A stretch of DNA of 64,000 nt, from contig NZ_JACYVI010000001.1 of assembly GCF_014842265.1 (NCBI RefSeq), positions 918,701 through 982,700 on the forward strand. Direction: 5' to 3'. Source of the DNA: Pseudomonas sp. CFBP 13711. Lineage in GTDB: Bacteria; Pseudomonadota; Gammaproteobacteria; Pseudomonadales; Pseudomonadaceae. Each line of letters begins with the position of its first letter. Position 1 is the stretch's first letter. Shown here piece by piece: positions 49,506 through 58,391 of this stretch. The translations under genes were made by a program, and so were the position numbers. The notes below the pieces were generated by a model. The model did no database searches, was not told the DNA's origin, and saw only the letters and a program-made list of their open reading frames with translations.

Positions 49506-51524
49506 TTATGCCTGCTCCAGCTTGTTGACAGGAGTGTTTGTCTGACCATTGCGAACACGAGCCAGGATCGCGTGTTGCTCGCCTTCTATGCGTGCCACTT
49601 CGGATGCAGGAACCATGTAGCCCTGATCGTCACGTGCCGCGTGAATCACGAAGTAAACGATCGTGCCAATCAGGCTGACGCCCGCCAGCCAGAAGATGTG
49701 CCAGATCATCGCGAAACCGAAGACGGTCAGCAGGAGGCCCATCACCATGCCCGTTGCCGTGTTGTTCGGCATGTGGATGTCGGAGTACTTGGCCGGAACC
49801 TTGTAGGCCTCGCCATCACGCTTGGCGGCATACCACGGGTCGATCTCGTTGGCTTTCGGCATTTCTGCAAAGTTGTAGAAAGGCGGTGGCGACGAGGTGG
49901 ACCATTCCAGGGTGTGGCCATTCCATGGGTCACCGGTCAGATCGCGGTTCTGCTCGCGGTCACGGATACTCACGAAGATCTGGATCAGCTGGCAGGCGAT
50001 ACCGACAGCGATCAGCAACGCACCGACGAACGCGACGTGCAGGTATGGCGTCCAGTCCGGGTTGTCAGTGGTGTTCAGACGACGGGTCATGCCCATGAAG
50101 CCCAGTGCGTAGAGCGGCATGAAGGCGACGTAGAAACCCGAGATCCAGAACCAGAACGCTGCCTTGCCCCACTTCTCGTTCAGCTTGAAGCCGAACGCTT
50201 TAGGGAACCAGAACGCGAAGCCGGCGATGTAACCGAACACAGCACCACCGATGATCACGTTATGGAAGTGCGCGATCACGAACAGGCTGTTGTGCAGAAC
50301 GAAGTCGGCACCCGGGATAGCCAGCAGTACGCCGGTCATACCACCGATGGAGAAGGTGACCATGAAGCCCAGAGTCCACAAGACTGGCGCGGTGAAGCGC
50401 AGACGTCCCTGGTAGATCGTGAACAGCCAGTTGAACAGTTTCACACCCGTCGGGATGGAAATCAGCATCGTCGCCAGACCGAAGAAGGCGTTGACGCTTG
50501 CACCCGAACCCATGGTGAAGAAGTGGTGCAGCCAGACCATGAAGCCCAGGATCGAGATCGCACCGGAGGCGTAGATCATCGAGTGGTGGCCGAACAGACG
50601 CTTGCCAGTGAACGTCGAGATGACTTCGGAGAAGACCCCGAACGCCGGCAGAATCAGGATGTAAACCTCGGGGTGACCCCACGCCCAGAACAGGTTCACG
50701 TACATCATCGGGTTACCACCCAACTCGTTCGTGAAGATGTGGAAGTCCAGATAACGGTCGAGGGTCAGGAACGCCAGGGTGCCGGTCAGGATCGGGAACG
50801 AAGCCACGATCAGGACGTTGGCCCAGGTGCAGGTCCAGGTGAAGATCGGCATGTCCATCAGTTTCATGCCAGGGGTACGCATCTTCAGCACGGTGACCAG
50901 GAAGTTGACCCCGGTTAACGTTGTCCCCAGTCCTGACAGCTGCAGTGCCCAGATGTAGTAATCCACACCCACGCCCGGGCTATAGCCCAGTTCCGACAGC
51001 GGTGGATAGGCCACCCAACCGGTACGTGCGAACTCGCCGACGCCCAGAGACACGTTGACCAGAATCACGCCGGAGATCAGCAGATAGAGGCTCAAGGAGT
51101 TCAGGAACGGGAAGGCAACGTCGCGAGCGCCAATCTGCAGAGGCACGACGATGTTCATCAGGCCGGTGAAGAACGGCATCGCCATGAAGATGATCATGAT
51201 CACACCGTGAGCGGTGAAGATCTGGTCATAGTGCTCAGGCGGCAGGTAGCCGGGTGAGCCTTCAGTGGCCATGGCCAATTGCGAACGCATCAGTACGGCG
51301 TCGGCAAAGCCGCGCAGCAGCATGACCATTGCAATGATGATGTACATGACACCGATTTTCTTGTGGTCGACAGACGTCAGCCACTCGGTGTAGAGGTAAG
51401 TCCACTTCTTGAAGTACGTGATCAGACCCAGCAATGCCGCACCACCGATCGCGATCATGGCGACCGTGATCATGACTATCGGCTCGTGGAACGGAATCGC
51501 GTCCAGACTTAATTTACCAAACAT
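49506..51524 (-). CDS. cyoB: Cytochrome bo3 ubiquinol oxidase subunit I
   Basis: CyoB holds haem b, haem o3 and CuB and reduces oxygen while pumping protons. The 672-residue protein has about 15 membrane helices, the CuB/Tyr motif [18 protein letters not shown], the CuB histidines in [10 protein letters not shown] and the haem ligand in [12 protein letters not shown]. It is in the middle of the cyo operon. Confidence 0.98.
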   Translation of the reverse strand: MFGKLSLDAIPFHEPIVMITVAMIAIGGAALLGLITYFKKWTYLYTEWLTSVDHKKIGVMYIIIAMVMLLRGFADAVLMRSQLAMATEGSPGYLPPEHYDQIFTAHGVIMIIFMAMPFFTGLMNIVVPLQIGARDVAFPFLNSLSLYLLISGVILVNVSLGVGEFARTGWVAYPPLSELGYSPGVGVDYYIWALQLSGLGTTLTGVNFLVTVLKMRTPGMKLMDMPIFTWTCTWANVLIVASFPILTGTLAFLTLDRYLDFHIFTNELGGNPMMYVNLFWAWGHPEVYILILPAFGVFSEVISTFTGKRLFGHHSMIYASGAISILGFMVWLHHFFTMGSGASVNAFFGLATMLISIPTGVKLFNWLFTIYQGRLRFTAPVLWTLGFMVTFSIGGMTGVLLAIPGADFVLHNSLFVIAHFHNVIIGGAVFGYIAGFAFWFPKAFGFKLNEKWGKAAFWFWISGFYVAFMPLYALGFMGMTRRLNTTDNPDWTPYLHVAFVGALLIAVGIACQLIQIFVSIRDREQNRDLTGDPWNGHTLEWSTSSPPPFYNFAEMPKANEIDPWYAAKRDGEAYKVPAKYSDIHMPNNTATGMVMGLLLTVFGFAMIWHIFWLAGVSLIGTIVYFVIHAARDDQGYMVPASEVARIEGEQHAILARVRNGQTNTPVNKLEQA

Positions 51525-51527
51525 CGT

Positions 51528-52463
51528 TTACTCCTCTGCCTGCGCAGCTGAATGCTTACCCATGTCCATCCCTTCCGTACCTGCTACTTCTTTCTTCTCA
51601 TGGACAATCTTGCCCGGCTTCATACCTTCATACTTGTCGATGATGATCTGGAACAGGTTCGGAGTGACCGAGGAGTAGAGTTCAACGGGGTTACGTTCGC
51701 TAGGCTTGGCCAGCGCGGCGTATTCGGCCGTTGCCAGTGTTTTAGGTGAATTCTTGACGTCAGCAACCCAAGCGTCGAAATCAGCCTGTGAGGTGGCAGT
51801 CGCCTTAAATTTCATGCCGGTGAAACCTGCGCCGCTGTAGTTGGCGGAGATACCATCGAACTCGCCGTTTTCATTGGCGATCAGGTGCAGCTTGGTCTGC
51901 ATGCCGGCCATCGCGTAGATCTGGCCGCCCAGTGCAGGGATGAAGAACGAGTTCATGACCGAATCGGAAGTGATGCGGAAATTGATCGGCGTGTTGGCCG
52001 GGAACACGATCTTGTTGACGGTGGCGATGCCCTGTTCCGGATAGATGAACAGCCATTTCCAGTCCAGTGCGACCACTTCAATGGTCAGCGGCTTGACGTC
52101 TGACTCGAGCGGACGGTAAGGGTCCAGCGCGTGGGTCGACTTGTAGGTCACATAGCCGAGCACGATGATGATGGCCAATGGAACCAGCCAGACCACCAGC
52201 TCAATCCGGGTCGAATGCGCCCAGTCAGGCGTGTACGTCGCGCTCTTGTTGGTAGCGCGATACTTCCAGGCGAAGATGATGGTCATGAAAATGACCGGCA
52301 CCACCACCAGCAGCATCAGCAAGGTAGCAGTGATGATCAGGTCACGCTCTTGAACGCCCACATGGCCTTTGGGATCCAGCAGGGTGTAATCGCACCCGCT
52401 GAGCAGGAGCATGCTGAAAAGGGCCAAGAAGCCAAAAAACCTGGGGTACCTTTTTTTACTCAT
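51528..52463 (-). CDS. cyoA: Cytochrome bo3 ubiquinol oxidase subunit II
   Basis: The 311-residue lipoprotein (signal [16 protein letters not shown]) has two membrane helices and a periplasmic cupredoxin domain ([20 protein letters not shown]). The CuA cysteines of cytochrome c oxidases are absent, as expected for a quinol oxidase. ATG 52463 ([11 protein letters not shown]) puts the signal peptide at the N-terminus; the longer frame would bury it. It is the first gene of cyoABCDE. Confidence 0.97.
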   Translation of the reverse strand: MSKKRYPRFFGFLALFSMLLLSGCDYTLLDPKGHVGVQERDLIITATLLMLLVVVPVIFMTIIFAWKYRATNKSATYTPDWAHSTRIELVVWLVPLAIIIVLGYVTYKSTHALDPYRPLESDVKPLTIEVVALDWKWLFIYPEQGIATVNKIVFPANTPINFRITSDSVMNSFFIPALGGQIYAMAGMQTKLHLIANENGEFDGISANYSGAGFTGMKFKATATSQADFDAWVADVKNSPKTLATAEYAALAKPSERNPVELYSSVTPNLFQIIIDKYEGMKPGKIVHEKKEVAGTEGMDMGKHSAAQAEE

Positions 52464-52877
52464 CTCACGACCTCTAAAAGCAGCTTTCGCATCGCAGTTG
52501 GGTTTCGACCGCCAACACTTCACCCTGCCAGGTGCTGGCAAATGCTTGGATTGAAAAGGGGCCTGTCAGGAAGCATGGGGCCTCACAACAAATCCGGGTT
52601 GAGCTTTGGTTTCTTATTCGAATGGTGGCACCCGCTAATGCGGACCCTATCCCTTGGCGCAGACATTCAGAACGTGACTCGGGAGGCCATTCGAACCGCG
52701 TCTACTAGAGCGAAAAGACGCTCCATAACCTCGATTTACACCGTCCCGCAAATGAGGGGGGGCGTGAATTGGGGGCGATTGTAGATACGTAAAGTTTTAT
52801 TGACTATAAGTTTCTGCGCAACAGTTAATTTCACGTTCGGTAAAAATGCGGTGTTATGCCGCACCCTGAAACTGAGC
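52464..52877. other. 414-bp non-coding region between dsbB and cyoA
   Basis: No gene was found here on either strand. It must hold the cyo promoter and a long 5' leader. An AT-rich patch at about 52780-52850 (TTTTATTGACTATAAGTTTC on the plus strand) contains TACAAT on the minus strand near 52783-52788, but the -35 box is unclear. I see no convincing Anr box or RNA gene. Confidence 0.4.
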
Positions 52878-52913
52878 AAAGCCCCGGTTCTGTTGAAGGA
52901 TTTCCGGGGCTTT
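52878..52913 (-). terminator. Terminator downstream of dsbB
   Basis: The 10-bp stem AAAGCCCCGG/CCGGGGCTTT has a 16-nt loop and lies 20 nt after the dsbB stop. The T-run is short, so strength is moderate. Confidence 0.65.
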
Positions 52914-52932
52914 GTTACGCAACACTTTGTAA

Positions 52933-53442
52933 TCAGCGTGCTTTCATCCGGTTACGAATAATTCCCGCAGGAACCAGCACAACAGTCAGTACAAACGCCA
53001 CTAACGCCCATTGCGCCAAAGACAAACCGAGAACTGGCGGATATGGCGTCTCGCAGAAACCACCTACCTGAAAGCCTAGCGGAAATAGAGACGCCAGGGG
53101 CAGACCGTCGACAATCGGCTGCAGCACATCGATGCCGCAGCTCTCGGTCGGGTGGGTCTGGATGTACACGTGACGCCCGGCGGTAACCAGCCCGCCCACG
53201 GCGCTCAACACCACCAGCGCTTCGCAGATGGTCAGGCTCAGACGGCCCGGCATTGCCGCGCCGATGAACGCGAACACCGCGATGAACAACAGCGCATACC
53301 GCTGCAGGATGCACAGCGGGCAAGGCGCTTCGCCCAGCACCACCTGCATGTACAAGGCGCCGCCGATCAACGCCAGGCAGATGATGCCCAGCAACACCAG
53401 AAACTGCTTTTCACGCCGCAGGTACAACATCTCTTCAGTCAT
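52933..53442 (-). CDS. dsbB: Disulfide-bond formation protein B
   Basis: DsbB re-oxidises DsbA and passes electrons to quinone. The 169-residue protein has four membrane helices, the CPLC pair near residue 41 (APCPLCILQRY) and the second pair in ESCGIDVL and GGFCETPY. It lies upstream of cyoA on the same strand, as in other Pseudomonas; quinol made by DsbB can be oxidised by the bo3 oxidase. Confidence 0.93.
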   Translation of the reverse strand: MTEEMLYLRREKQFLVLLGIICLALIGGALYMQVVLGEAPCPLCILQRYALLFIAVFAFIGAAMPGRLSLTICEALVVLSAVGGLVTAGRHVYIQTHPTESCGIDVLQPIVDGLPLASLFPLGFQVGGFCETPYPPVLGLSLAQWALVAFVLTVVLVPAGIIRNRMKAR

Positions 53443-53683
53443 TCACATACCCTTTGAATTGGAGTCATCCGGATCGACGGATGTGGAGCGTTGCGGCCCG
53501 GACGCCCCGCAAAGGCGGCGATTCTATCACCGTCACGACACCCCGTTCACGCAGTGCCATTCGCGACCGAACGTGACCGCATCCCGGTCCACCGCCTTAA
53601 CCCGCGCAATGGTGAACACGGCTGCATTAGCCGAGCGTTAACATTCCAATTCAAACGCTAGTGTGAGCTCTCCTGTTTCCTGC

Positions 53684-53776
53684 CTATATATAGAGGCGTG
53701 CGGCTTTTTGTCGCAGCAATGGGTCACAGCCCGCAATCCTTCTATATATGTAGGATGCGTCTAATTGTCGCAGCGA
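53684..53776. repeat. Tandem imperfect repeat with TATATATA and TGTCGCAGC motifs
   Basis: Two units 57 bp apart share CTATATAT-(A/G)-n-AGG, TGCG and TTGTCGCAGC. Each can fold a small stem (TGCGGC/GTCGCA, and TGCG/CGCA). They fill the end of the 334-bp gap between dsbB and hmpA, next to the hmpA stop. The rest of the gap (53443-53683) shows nothing clear. Confidence 0.6.
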
Positions 53777-54958
53777 TTATTCCAATGCTGACGCAGGACC
53801 AAAGAATTCATACCGCGCCTGTGCATCGGGCACGCCGGCCGCTTTCAGTTGACGCTTGATCGCCGCCATGAAGCCTTTAGGCCCCAGGAAGTACGCATCG
53901 ACGTCGCGATTCTCCGGCAGCCATTGCTCCAGGCGCGCCTGATCGAGCAGACCCGTCGCATGGGCCGCCGGGCTGACGCCATCATCTTCCGCGTAGCAAT
54001 AGAAACGCTTGAGCTGGGGATGCTTGCTCGCCAGGCTGTCGATCCAGTCGCGAAACGCGTGGACTGAGCCGTTGCGTGCGCAGTGGATGAAGTAAATCGG
54101 CCGCTGAGTCGGCAATGCCGCTTCGAGCATGGTCAGGGTTGGCGTGATGCCGACGCCACCGCTGATGAGCACCAGCGGTTTGTCGCTGTCGGTCAGGGTG
54201 AATTCTCCGGAGGGCGGGTACAGATTAATGCTGTCGCCGACCTGCAGCTGATCGTGCAGATAATTGGAGGCGACTCCATCAGGCTCGCGTTTCACGCTGA
54301 TGCGGTACTGATTGTTCCCGGCCAGGGCCGATAACGAGTAATTGCGGCGGATCTCTTCGCCGTTCACGTGCAGTTGCATGCCGATGTACTGGCCGGCGGT
54401 GAATTGCAGGATCGGCTGGTCATCTGCCGGCGCAAAGTAGAACGAGTTGATTTCCGCGCTCTCCGGCGTTTTGGCGACCACTTTGAATTCACGCTCACCA
54501 CGCCAGCCGCCTGCTGCCTGGGCTTTCTCGTCGTAGATGGCTTTTTCCGCGCCGATCAAAATGTCGGCCAGTTGCCCGTAGGCGTTGCCCCACGCAGTGA
54601 TGACCTCGTCAGTGGCGACTTCCTTCCCCAGCACTTCGCGAATCGACTCAAGCAGGCACTCGCCAACGAGCGGGTAGTGCTCGGGAAGGATCTGCAGCGC
54701 CACGTGTTTGTTGATGATCTTGGCGACCAGATCGCCCAGTTCATCAAGCTGATCGATGTGGCGGGCGTACATCAACACCCCGTTCGCCAGGGCGCGAGGC
54801 TGTTCACCACTGGCCTGATGCGCCTTGTTGAACAGTGGACGCACTTGCGGGTATCGATCGAGGAGCATTTGGTAGAAATGGGTAATCAGCGCCTCTCCGC
54901 CGCTTTCCAGCAGTGGCACTGTTGACTTGACGATGGCACGATCCGATGCGGACAACAT
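53777..54958 (-). CDS. hmpA: Flavohaemoglobin, nitric oxide dioxygenase
   Basis: Hmp turns nitric oxide and oxygen into nitrate, using NAD(P)H through FAD and haem. The 393-residue protein has an N-terminal globin domain (MLSASDRAIVKSTVPLLESG; proximal His in INKHVALQILPEHYPLVGE). A ferredoxin-reductase part follows, with the FAD motif RRNYSLSA and the NAD motif LISGGVGITPTL. A regulatory region with three GT-N7-AC sites lies upstream. No regulator gene is adjacent, unlike the fhp-fhpR pair of P. aeruginosa. Confidence 0.97.
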   Translation of the reverse strand: MLSASDRAIVKSTVPLLESGGEALITHFYQMLLDRYPQVRPLFNKAHQASGEQPRALANGVLMYARHIDQLDELGDLVAKIINKHVALQILPEHYPLVGECLLESIREVLGKEVATDEVITAWGNAYGQLADILIGAEKAIYDEKAQAAGGWRGEREFKVVAKTPESAEINSFYFAPADDQPILQFTAGQYIGMQLHVNGEEIRRNYSLSALAGNNQYRISVKREPDGVASNYLHDQLQVGDSINLYPPSGEFTLTDSDKPLVLISGGVGITPTLTMLEAALPTQRPIYFIHCARNGSVHAFRDWIDSLASKHPQLKRFYCYAEDDGVSPAAHATGLLDQARLEQWLPENRDVDAYFLGPKGFMAAIKRQLKAAGVPDAQARYEFFGPASALE

Positions 54959-55000
54959 AAGTAACTCCCGAGAGCTGATGAGTAAGCGTTACCTCGGTAG

Positions 55001-55016
55001 TTCAGGAATCGTGCCA
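55001..55016 (-). promoter_or_regulatory. Candidate sigma-54 promoter of hmpA
   Basis: On the minus strand TGGCACGATTCCTGAA resembles the -24/-12 element TGGCAC-N5-TTGC. The GG half is perfect, but the -12 GC is replaced by GA. It lies about 43 nt before the hmpA ATG, at a normal distance from the enhancer-like sites. The mismatch keeps confidence low. Confidence 0.45.
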
Positions 55017-55057
55017 GCGACCCCAAGGCCTGAAATCAAGGGCCTGGCCAACGCACA

Positions 55058-55114
55058 GTCAATATGACCTCGTCGAATCGCGCGTCAAAATGACCTGAGT
55101 ACGGTCAAATTGAC
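55058..55114 (-). promoter_or_regulatory. Three NorR-type GT-N7-AC sites upstream of hmpA
   Basis: GTCAATATGAC (55058-55068), GTCAAAATGAC (55084-55094) and GTCAAATTGAC (55104-55114) are near-identical palindromes. All fit the GT-N7-AC core bound by NorR, the NO-sensing sigma-54 activator. E. coli norVW also has three such sites. They lie about 45-115 bp upstream of the possible -24/-12 element. Confidence 0.7.
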
Positions 55115-55157
55115 TGCAATGCTGACAGGCCAGCCGGCCGGGTAAAATCGAAAGGGC

Positions 55158-55184
55158 TAAAGCCTGACTTCATCAGGTCGATAA
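55158..55184 (+). promoter_or_regulatory. FliA (sigma-28) promoter of cheV
   Basis: TAAAGCCT (55158-55165) and GTCGATAA (55177-55184) are separated by exactly 11 nt. The flagellar sigma-28 consensus is TAAAGTTT-N11-GCCGATAA, so the -10 box has one mismatch and the -35 core TAAAG is intact. It lies 62 nt before the cheV start. Confidence 0.75.
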
Positions 55185-55246
55185 ACCGTCATCGAAAGCT
55201 GTTGGCCGAACCCACGCGGCCAGGCATCGCATCACAGAAGGTTTAT

Positions 55247-56143
55247 ATGTCCAAGAACGTCCGCGCAGATTCACTCTCGCTTCTGCTGTTCACGTTACGC
55301 AGCGGAAAGCTGATGGCAATCAACCTGCTCAAGGTCAGTGAAATCATCCCCTGCCCTCCCCTTACGCGTTTGCCGGAATCCCACCCACACGTCAAAGGGG
55401 TCGCGACCTTGCGTGGCAACCCGCTGTCGGTGATTGACCTGAGTCGTGCCATTGGCGAGCGCCCGTTGGTGGACCCCGACGGCGGCTGCCTGATCGTCAC
55501 CGATGTCAGCCGGTCGAAGCAGGGGTTGCATGTTCAGGCCGTCAGCAAGATCGTTCACTGCCTGACCACCGACATTCGTCCGCCGCCCTTTGGCTCCGGC
55601 AACAAGTCGTTCATCACCGGCGTGACGCAGGTGGACGGGACGCTGGTTCAGGTGCTGGACATCGAGAAGGTCATTCACGGCATCGCGCCCGCACGGATCG
55701 TCGCCGAACGCGCCGAGCTCAGCGCCGATGACGCCAAGGTGCTGGCGAAGGCGCGCATCCTGGTGGTCGATGACAGTCAGGTGGCGCTGCAACAATCGGT
55801 GATTACCCTGCGTAATCTGGGCATCGAATGCCACACCGCCCGCAGTGCGCGGGAAGCCATTGATCAGTTACTCGATTTGCAGGGCACCGCACAGCAGATC
55901 AACGTGGTGGTGTCCGACATCGAGATGTCGGAGATGGACGGCTACGCGCTCACCCGCACGCTTCGGGAGACGCCGGACTTCCAGGAACTGTACGTGCTGC
56001 TGCACACTTCGCTGGACAGCGCGATGAATGCCGAAAAAGCCGATGCTGCCGGCGCCAACGCTGTTCTGACCAAGTTCTCCTCGCCCGAGCTGACACGATG
56101 CTTGATCGAAGCCGCCCGCACGGTCGAAGCTCAGGGAATCTGA
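55247..56143 (+). CDS. cheV: Chemotaxis protein CheV (CheW-REC fusion)
   Basis: CheV couples chemoreceptors to CheA and acts as a phosphate sink. The 298-residue protein has a CheW domain (about 10-165; LLLFTLRSGKLMAINLLKVS, GVATLRGNPLSVIDLSRAIG) and a receiver domain (about 178-295; ILVVDDSQVALQQS, phospho-Asp in VVVSDIEMSEMDGYAL). ATG 55247 has AGAAGG 5 nt upstream. The FliA-type promoter ties it to the flagellar regulon. Confidence 0.93.
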   Translation: MSKNVRADSLSLLLFTLRSGKLMAINLLKVSEIIPCPPLTRLPESHPHVKGVATLRGNPLSVIDLSRAIGERPLVDPDGGCLIVTDVSRSKQGLHVQAVSKIVHCLTTDIRPPPFGSGNKSFITGVTQVDGTLVQVLDIEKVIHGIAPARIVAERAELSADDAKVLAKARILVVDDSQVALQQSVITLRNLGIECHTARSAREAIDQLLDLQGTAQQINVVVSDIEMSEMDGYALTRTLRETPDFQELYVLLHTSLDSAMNAEKADAAGANAVLTKFSSPELTRCLIEAARTVEAQGI

Positions 56144-56184
56144 GACCGGCCGCAGGCGATGCCTCCACCGCGCATTACTGGTTG

Positions 56185-56646
56185 ATGCGCCGCGACCTCG
56201 GCCCGGCACACCATGATCCGGGCTGGCCCGCCGCCGTGCGTCAGGTTGAATTCACCGGGCAGAACGCCCCGGCCGTTCACCAGTTGCTGGTGCTGGGTCG
56301 CGAGCACGGCGGCGGTCGTGTTGCAGACTATGCCACTTGGCTCGATGCCTTCGAGACTGATCCCGAGTTTGATCCGGCGCTGTGTTTCGTTCTTGAGGAC
56401 GCTGAAGGTGTGGTGGCTGTTGCGCAATGCTGGACCAGCGCGTTCATCCGCAATCTGGTGGTCACCCCCCGCGCGCACCGTCAAGGCCTGGGTCTCACGC
56501 TGCTGAATCAGGTGTTCAAAGCTTTCCGCCAGCGCGGTGAAGGTCATGTCGACCTCAAGGTGATGGAAAGCAATCTGGCCGCACGCCGGCTGTATGAGCG
56601 CGCCGGTATGCAATATATTCAGCGCCACGAACTCGAACCGCGCTGA
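56185..56646 (+). CDS. GNAT-family N-acetyltransferase
   Basis: The protein has the GNAT acetyl-CoA motif A in IRNLVVTPRAHRQGLGLTLL and the terminal ESNLAARRLYERAGMQYIQR. The substrate is unknown. The start is uncertain: ATG 56185 (MRRDLGPAHHD, 153 residues) does not overlap cheV, while ATG 56098 (182 residues) overlaps it by 46 nt and would add the HYWLMRRDLG segment. Neither has a good ribosome-binding site. Confidence 0.85.
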   Translation: MRRDLGPAHHDPGWPAAVRQVEFTGQNAPAVHQLLVLGREHGGGRVADYATWLDAFETDPEFDPALCFVLEDAEGVVAVAQCWTSAFIRNLVVTPRAHRQGLGLTLLNQVFKAFRQRGEGHVDLKVMESNLAARRLYERAGMQYIQRHELEPR

Positions 56647-56695
56647 ATCTGCGCCGAGCCTCGCTCACCCGCTCACGCCATGGAGATGCGTACCC

Positions 56696-57022
56696 GTGAA
56701 GATGCACACCGCGCTGTTGCTCGTTCTCACCGCTGCCGCTGCCGGCCAGGCCAATGCCTCCAGCCCGGACGCCTGGACCGCCTTCAACAAAACCCTGGTC
56801 GACAGTTGTGTCAGCGCCAGTTCCCTGAAGAACGCCAAACCGGCCGGCGCCGATGCGGCCTTCGATGACAGCGTCGGTTTCAACGCGCTGCTGATCAAAG
56901 GTCAGTACAAACAGGCGTTCATGAAGAACAAGACCGGCACCGAGCTGTGCCTCTACGACCGCAAGAACAAGAAAGCGCTGATTACCGAGTGGGATAACGT
57001 CACCACGTTGCCAAAGAAGTAG
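56696..57022 (+). CDS. Small periplasmic protein of unknown function
   Basis: The 108-residue product has a signal peptide (KMHTALLLVLTAAAAGQANA, cut after NAS). The mature part is about 88 residues with two cysteines (VDSCVSAS and ELCLYDRK) that could form a disulfide. The start is GTG 56696, with GGAG 10 nt upstream; an ATG at 56702 is the alternative. It lies 1 nt before the GlxA-type regulator gene. Confidence 0.7.
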   Translation: MKMHTALLLVLTAAAAGQANASSPDAWTAFNKTLVDSCVSASSLKNAKPAGADAAFDDSVGFNALLIKGQYKQAFMKNKTGTELCLYDRKNKKALITEWDNVTTLPKK

Positions 57023-57023
57023 G

Positions 57024-57986
57024 ATGAAGCGCGTCGCGATTGTGCTGTTTCCCAACGTGCAGGCCCTGGACGTGGCCGGCCCGCTCGACGTCTTCGCCGA
57101 AGCCAACCGTTTCCTGCCCGACGGTGATGGCTACGAGATCATCACCCTCGGCGCGGCGCCCTACCCGATCATTGCGTCCAACGGCATGCCACTGGGTGCG
57201 CAGTATTCCCTGGCGGACGCGCCGAAGCAGTTCGACGTCCTTCTGATTCCCGGCGGTCCGTCATTGCCAGACGGCGCGGAAATGCCCGCCATCACCCACT
57301 GGCTGCTGGAAGCCGTGCCCCAGGCGCAACGCTACGGCTCGATCTGCACCGGCGCATTCATCCTCGGCCACGCCGGTTTGCTGGATGGCAAGCAGGCCGC
57401 TACCCATTGGAGCCACGCTGAGCAACTCGCCGATCAGTTCCCCCACGCGAGGGTCGAGCCCGATCGCATCTATGTTCGCGACGGTGCGCTGATGACATCA
57501 GCCGGGGTCACGGCGGGCATCGACATGGCGCTGGCATTGGTGGCGGAGGACCACGGCCCGGCGATATCCCTGGCGGTGGCCAAACGTCTGCTGGTGGTGG
57601 CCCAGCGTCAGGGCGGGCAGTCGCAATTCAGCCCGTACCTCACGGCGTCGGCAGATGACGACTCGCCCGTGGCCAAGGTACAGCGCTATGTGATGGAGCA
57701 CATCGGCGAGCCCTTTTCAGTGGAGCGACTGGCCGACGTGGTGGCGATGAGTCCCCGCACGTTCGCCCGGGTATTTGCACGCGACGCCAAGGTCACACCG
57801 GCGGAGTTCGTGCAGCGTGCGCGCATCGACGCCGCTCGCCATTTGCTGGAAGGCAGCGAAATGGCGATCAAGGCGGTGGCGTATCACTGCGGATTTGGCA
57901 GCGCCGCGCGCATGCGGCTGATCTTCAGTCAGCGTCTGGGGGTGACGCCGACTCAGTATCGGGACAGCTTTCGCAAAGAAGTGTGA
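57024..57986 (+). CDS. GlxA-type AraC-family regulator with DJ-1/PfpI domain
   Basis: The 320-residue protein has an N-terminal DJ-1/PfpI domain (VAIVLFPNVQALDVAGPLDV, LLIPGG, nucleophile-like Cys in SICTGAFILGHAG). The C-terminal AraC HTH pair is at about 225-318 (FSVERLADVVAMSPRTFARV, AYHCGFGSAARMRLIF). Such proteins often control catabolism of small amine or quaternary ammonium compounds, but no catabolic gene adjoins it. AGTAGG overlaps the preceding stop. Confidence 0.92.
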   Translation: MKRVAIVLFPNVQALDVAGPLDVFAEANRFLPDGDGYEIITLGAAPYPIIASNGMPLGAQYSLADAPKQFDVLLIPGGPSLPDGAEMPAITHWLLEAVPQAQRYGSICTGAFILGHAGLLDGKQAATHWSHAEQLADQFPHARVEPDRIYVRDGALMTSAGVTAGIDMALALVAEDHGPAISLAVAKRLLVVAQRQGGQSQFSPYLTASADDDSPVAKVQRYVMEHIGEPFSVERLADVVAMSPRTFARVFARDAKVTPAEFVQRARIDAARHLLEGSEMAIKAVAYHCGFGSAARMRLIFSQRLGVTPTQYRDSFRKEV

Positions 57987-58038
57987 GCATGGCGGGCGGG
58001 TGATTCCCCCGGCAGCGTCCTCGCCTGCGACGGTGTAA

Positions 58039-58281
58039 TCAGCGCTTGCCCATCGACCGACGGGTGCCTGATGGCGCAACGCCCGGACGCTTGTCGTGGT
58101 TTGATTTACCCGAGCCTTTGTAGTGCTGCTGATCCTTCTTCGCCTGCAACAGCTCGCCCGGCTTGAACGGGAAGCTGAACGCCGGAATCGCAGGTTTTGT
58201 ATCCGCCGGGGCAGCGTCGGCGTCGACCGGAGCGTGCGATTCACGAGCATCAGGAGCGGGCGTGTGTTCGGGGGTGGTCAT
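58039..58281 (-). CDS. Small disordered Pro/Lys-rich protein
   Basis: The 80-residue protein begins MTTPEHTPAPDARESHAPVD and is rich in Pro, Ala and Asp. It ends in a basic tail (QQHYKGSGKSNHDKRPGVAP then SGTRRSMGKR). GGAG is 5 nt before the ATG. No domain is recognised; the basic tail could bind nucleic acid. It is convergent with the GlxA-type gene. Confidence 0.6.
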   Translation of the reverse strand: MTTPEHTPAPDARESHAPVDADAAPADTKPAIPAFSFPFKPGELLQAKKDQQHYKGSGKSNHDKRPGVAPSGTRRSMGKR

Positions 58282-58391
58282 GAAAGCTCCGGAATGGCAG
58301 ACAGTCGAGGAATACGGGCGGCGCCCGAGGGCCGCGCAGCATACCTGAATCGCCGCCGGATCGCTGCTGCCAACAGACCGACTGCGCGCGC

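Noticed and set aside
49572..50918. 448-codon open frame on the plus strand
   Set aside because: It is antisense to cyoB, and its His/Arg/Asp-rich sequence is typical of a mirrored membrane-protein gene.
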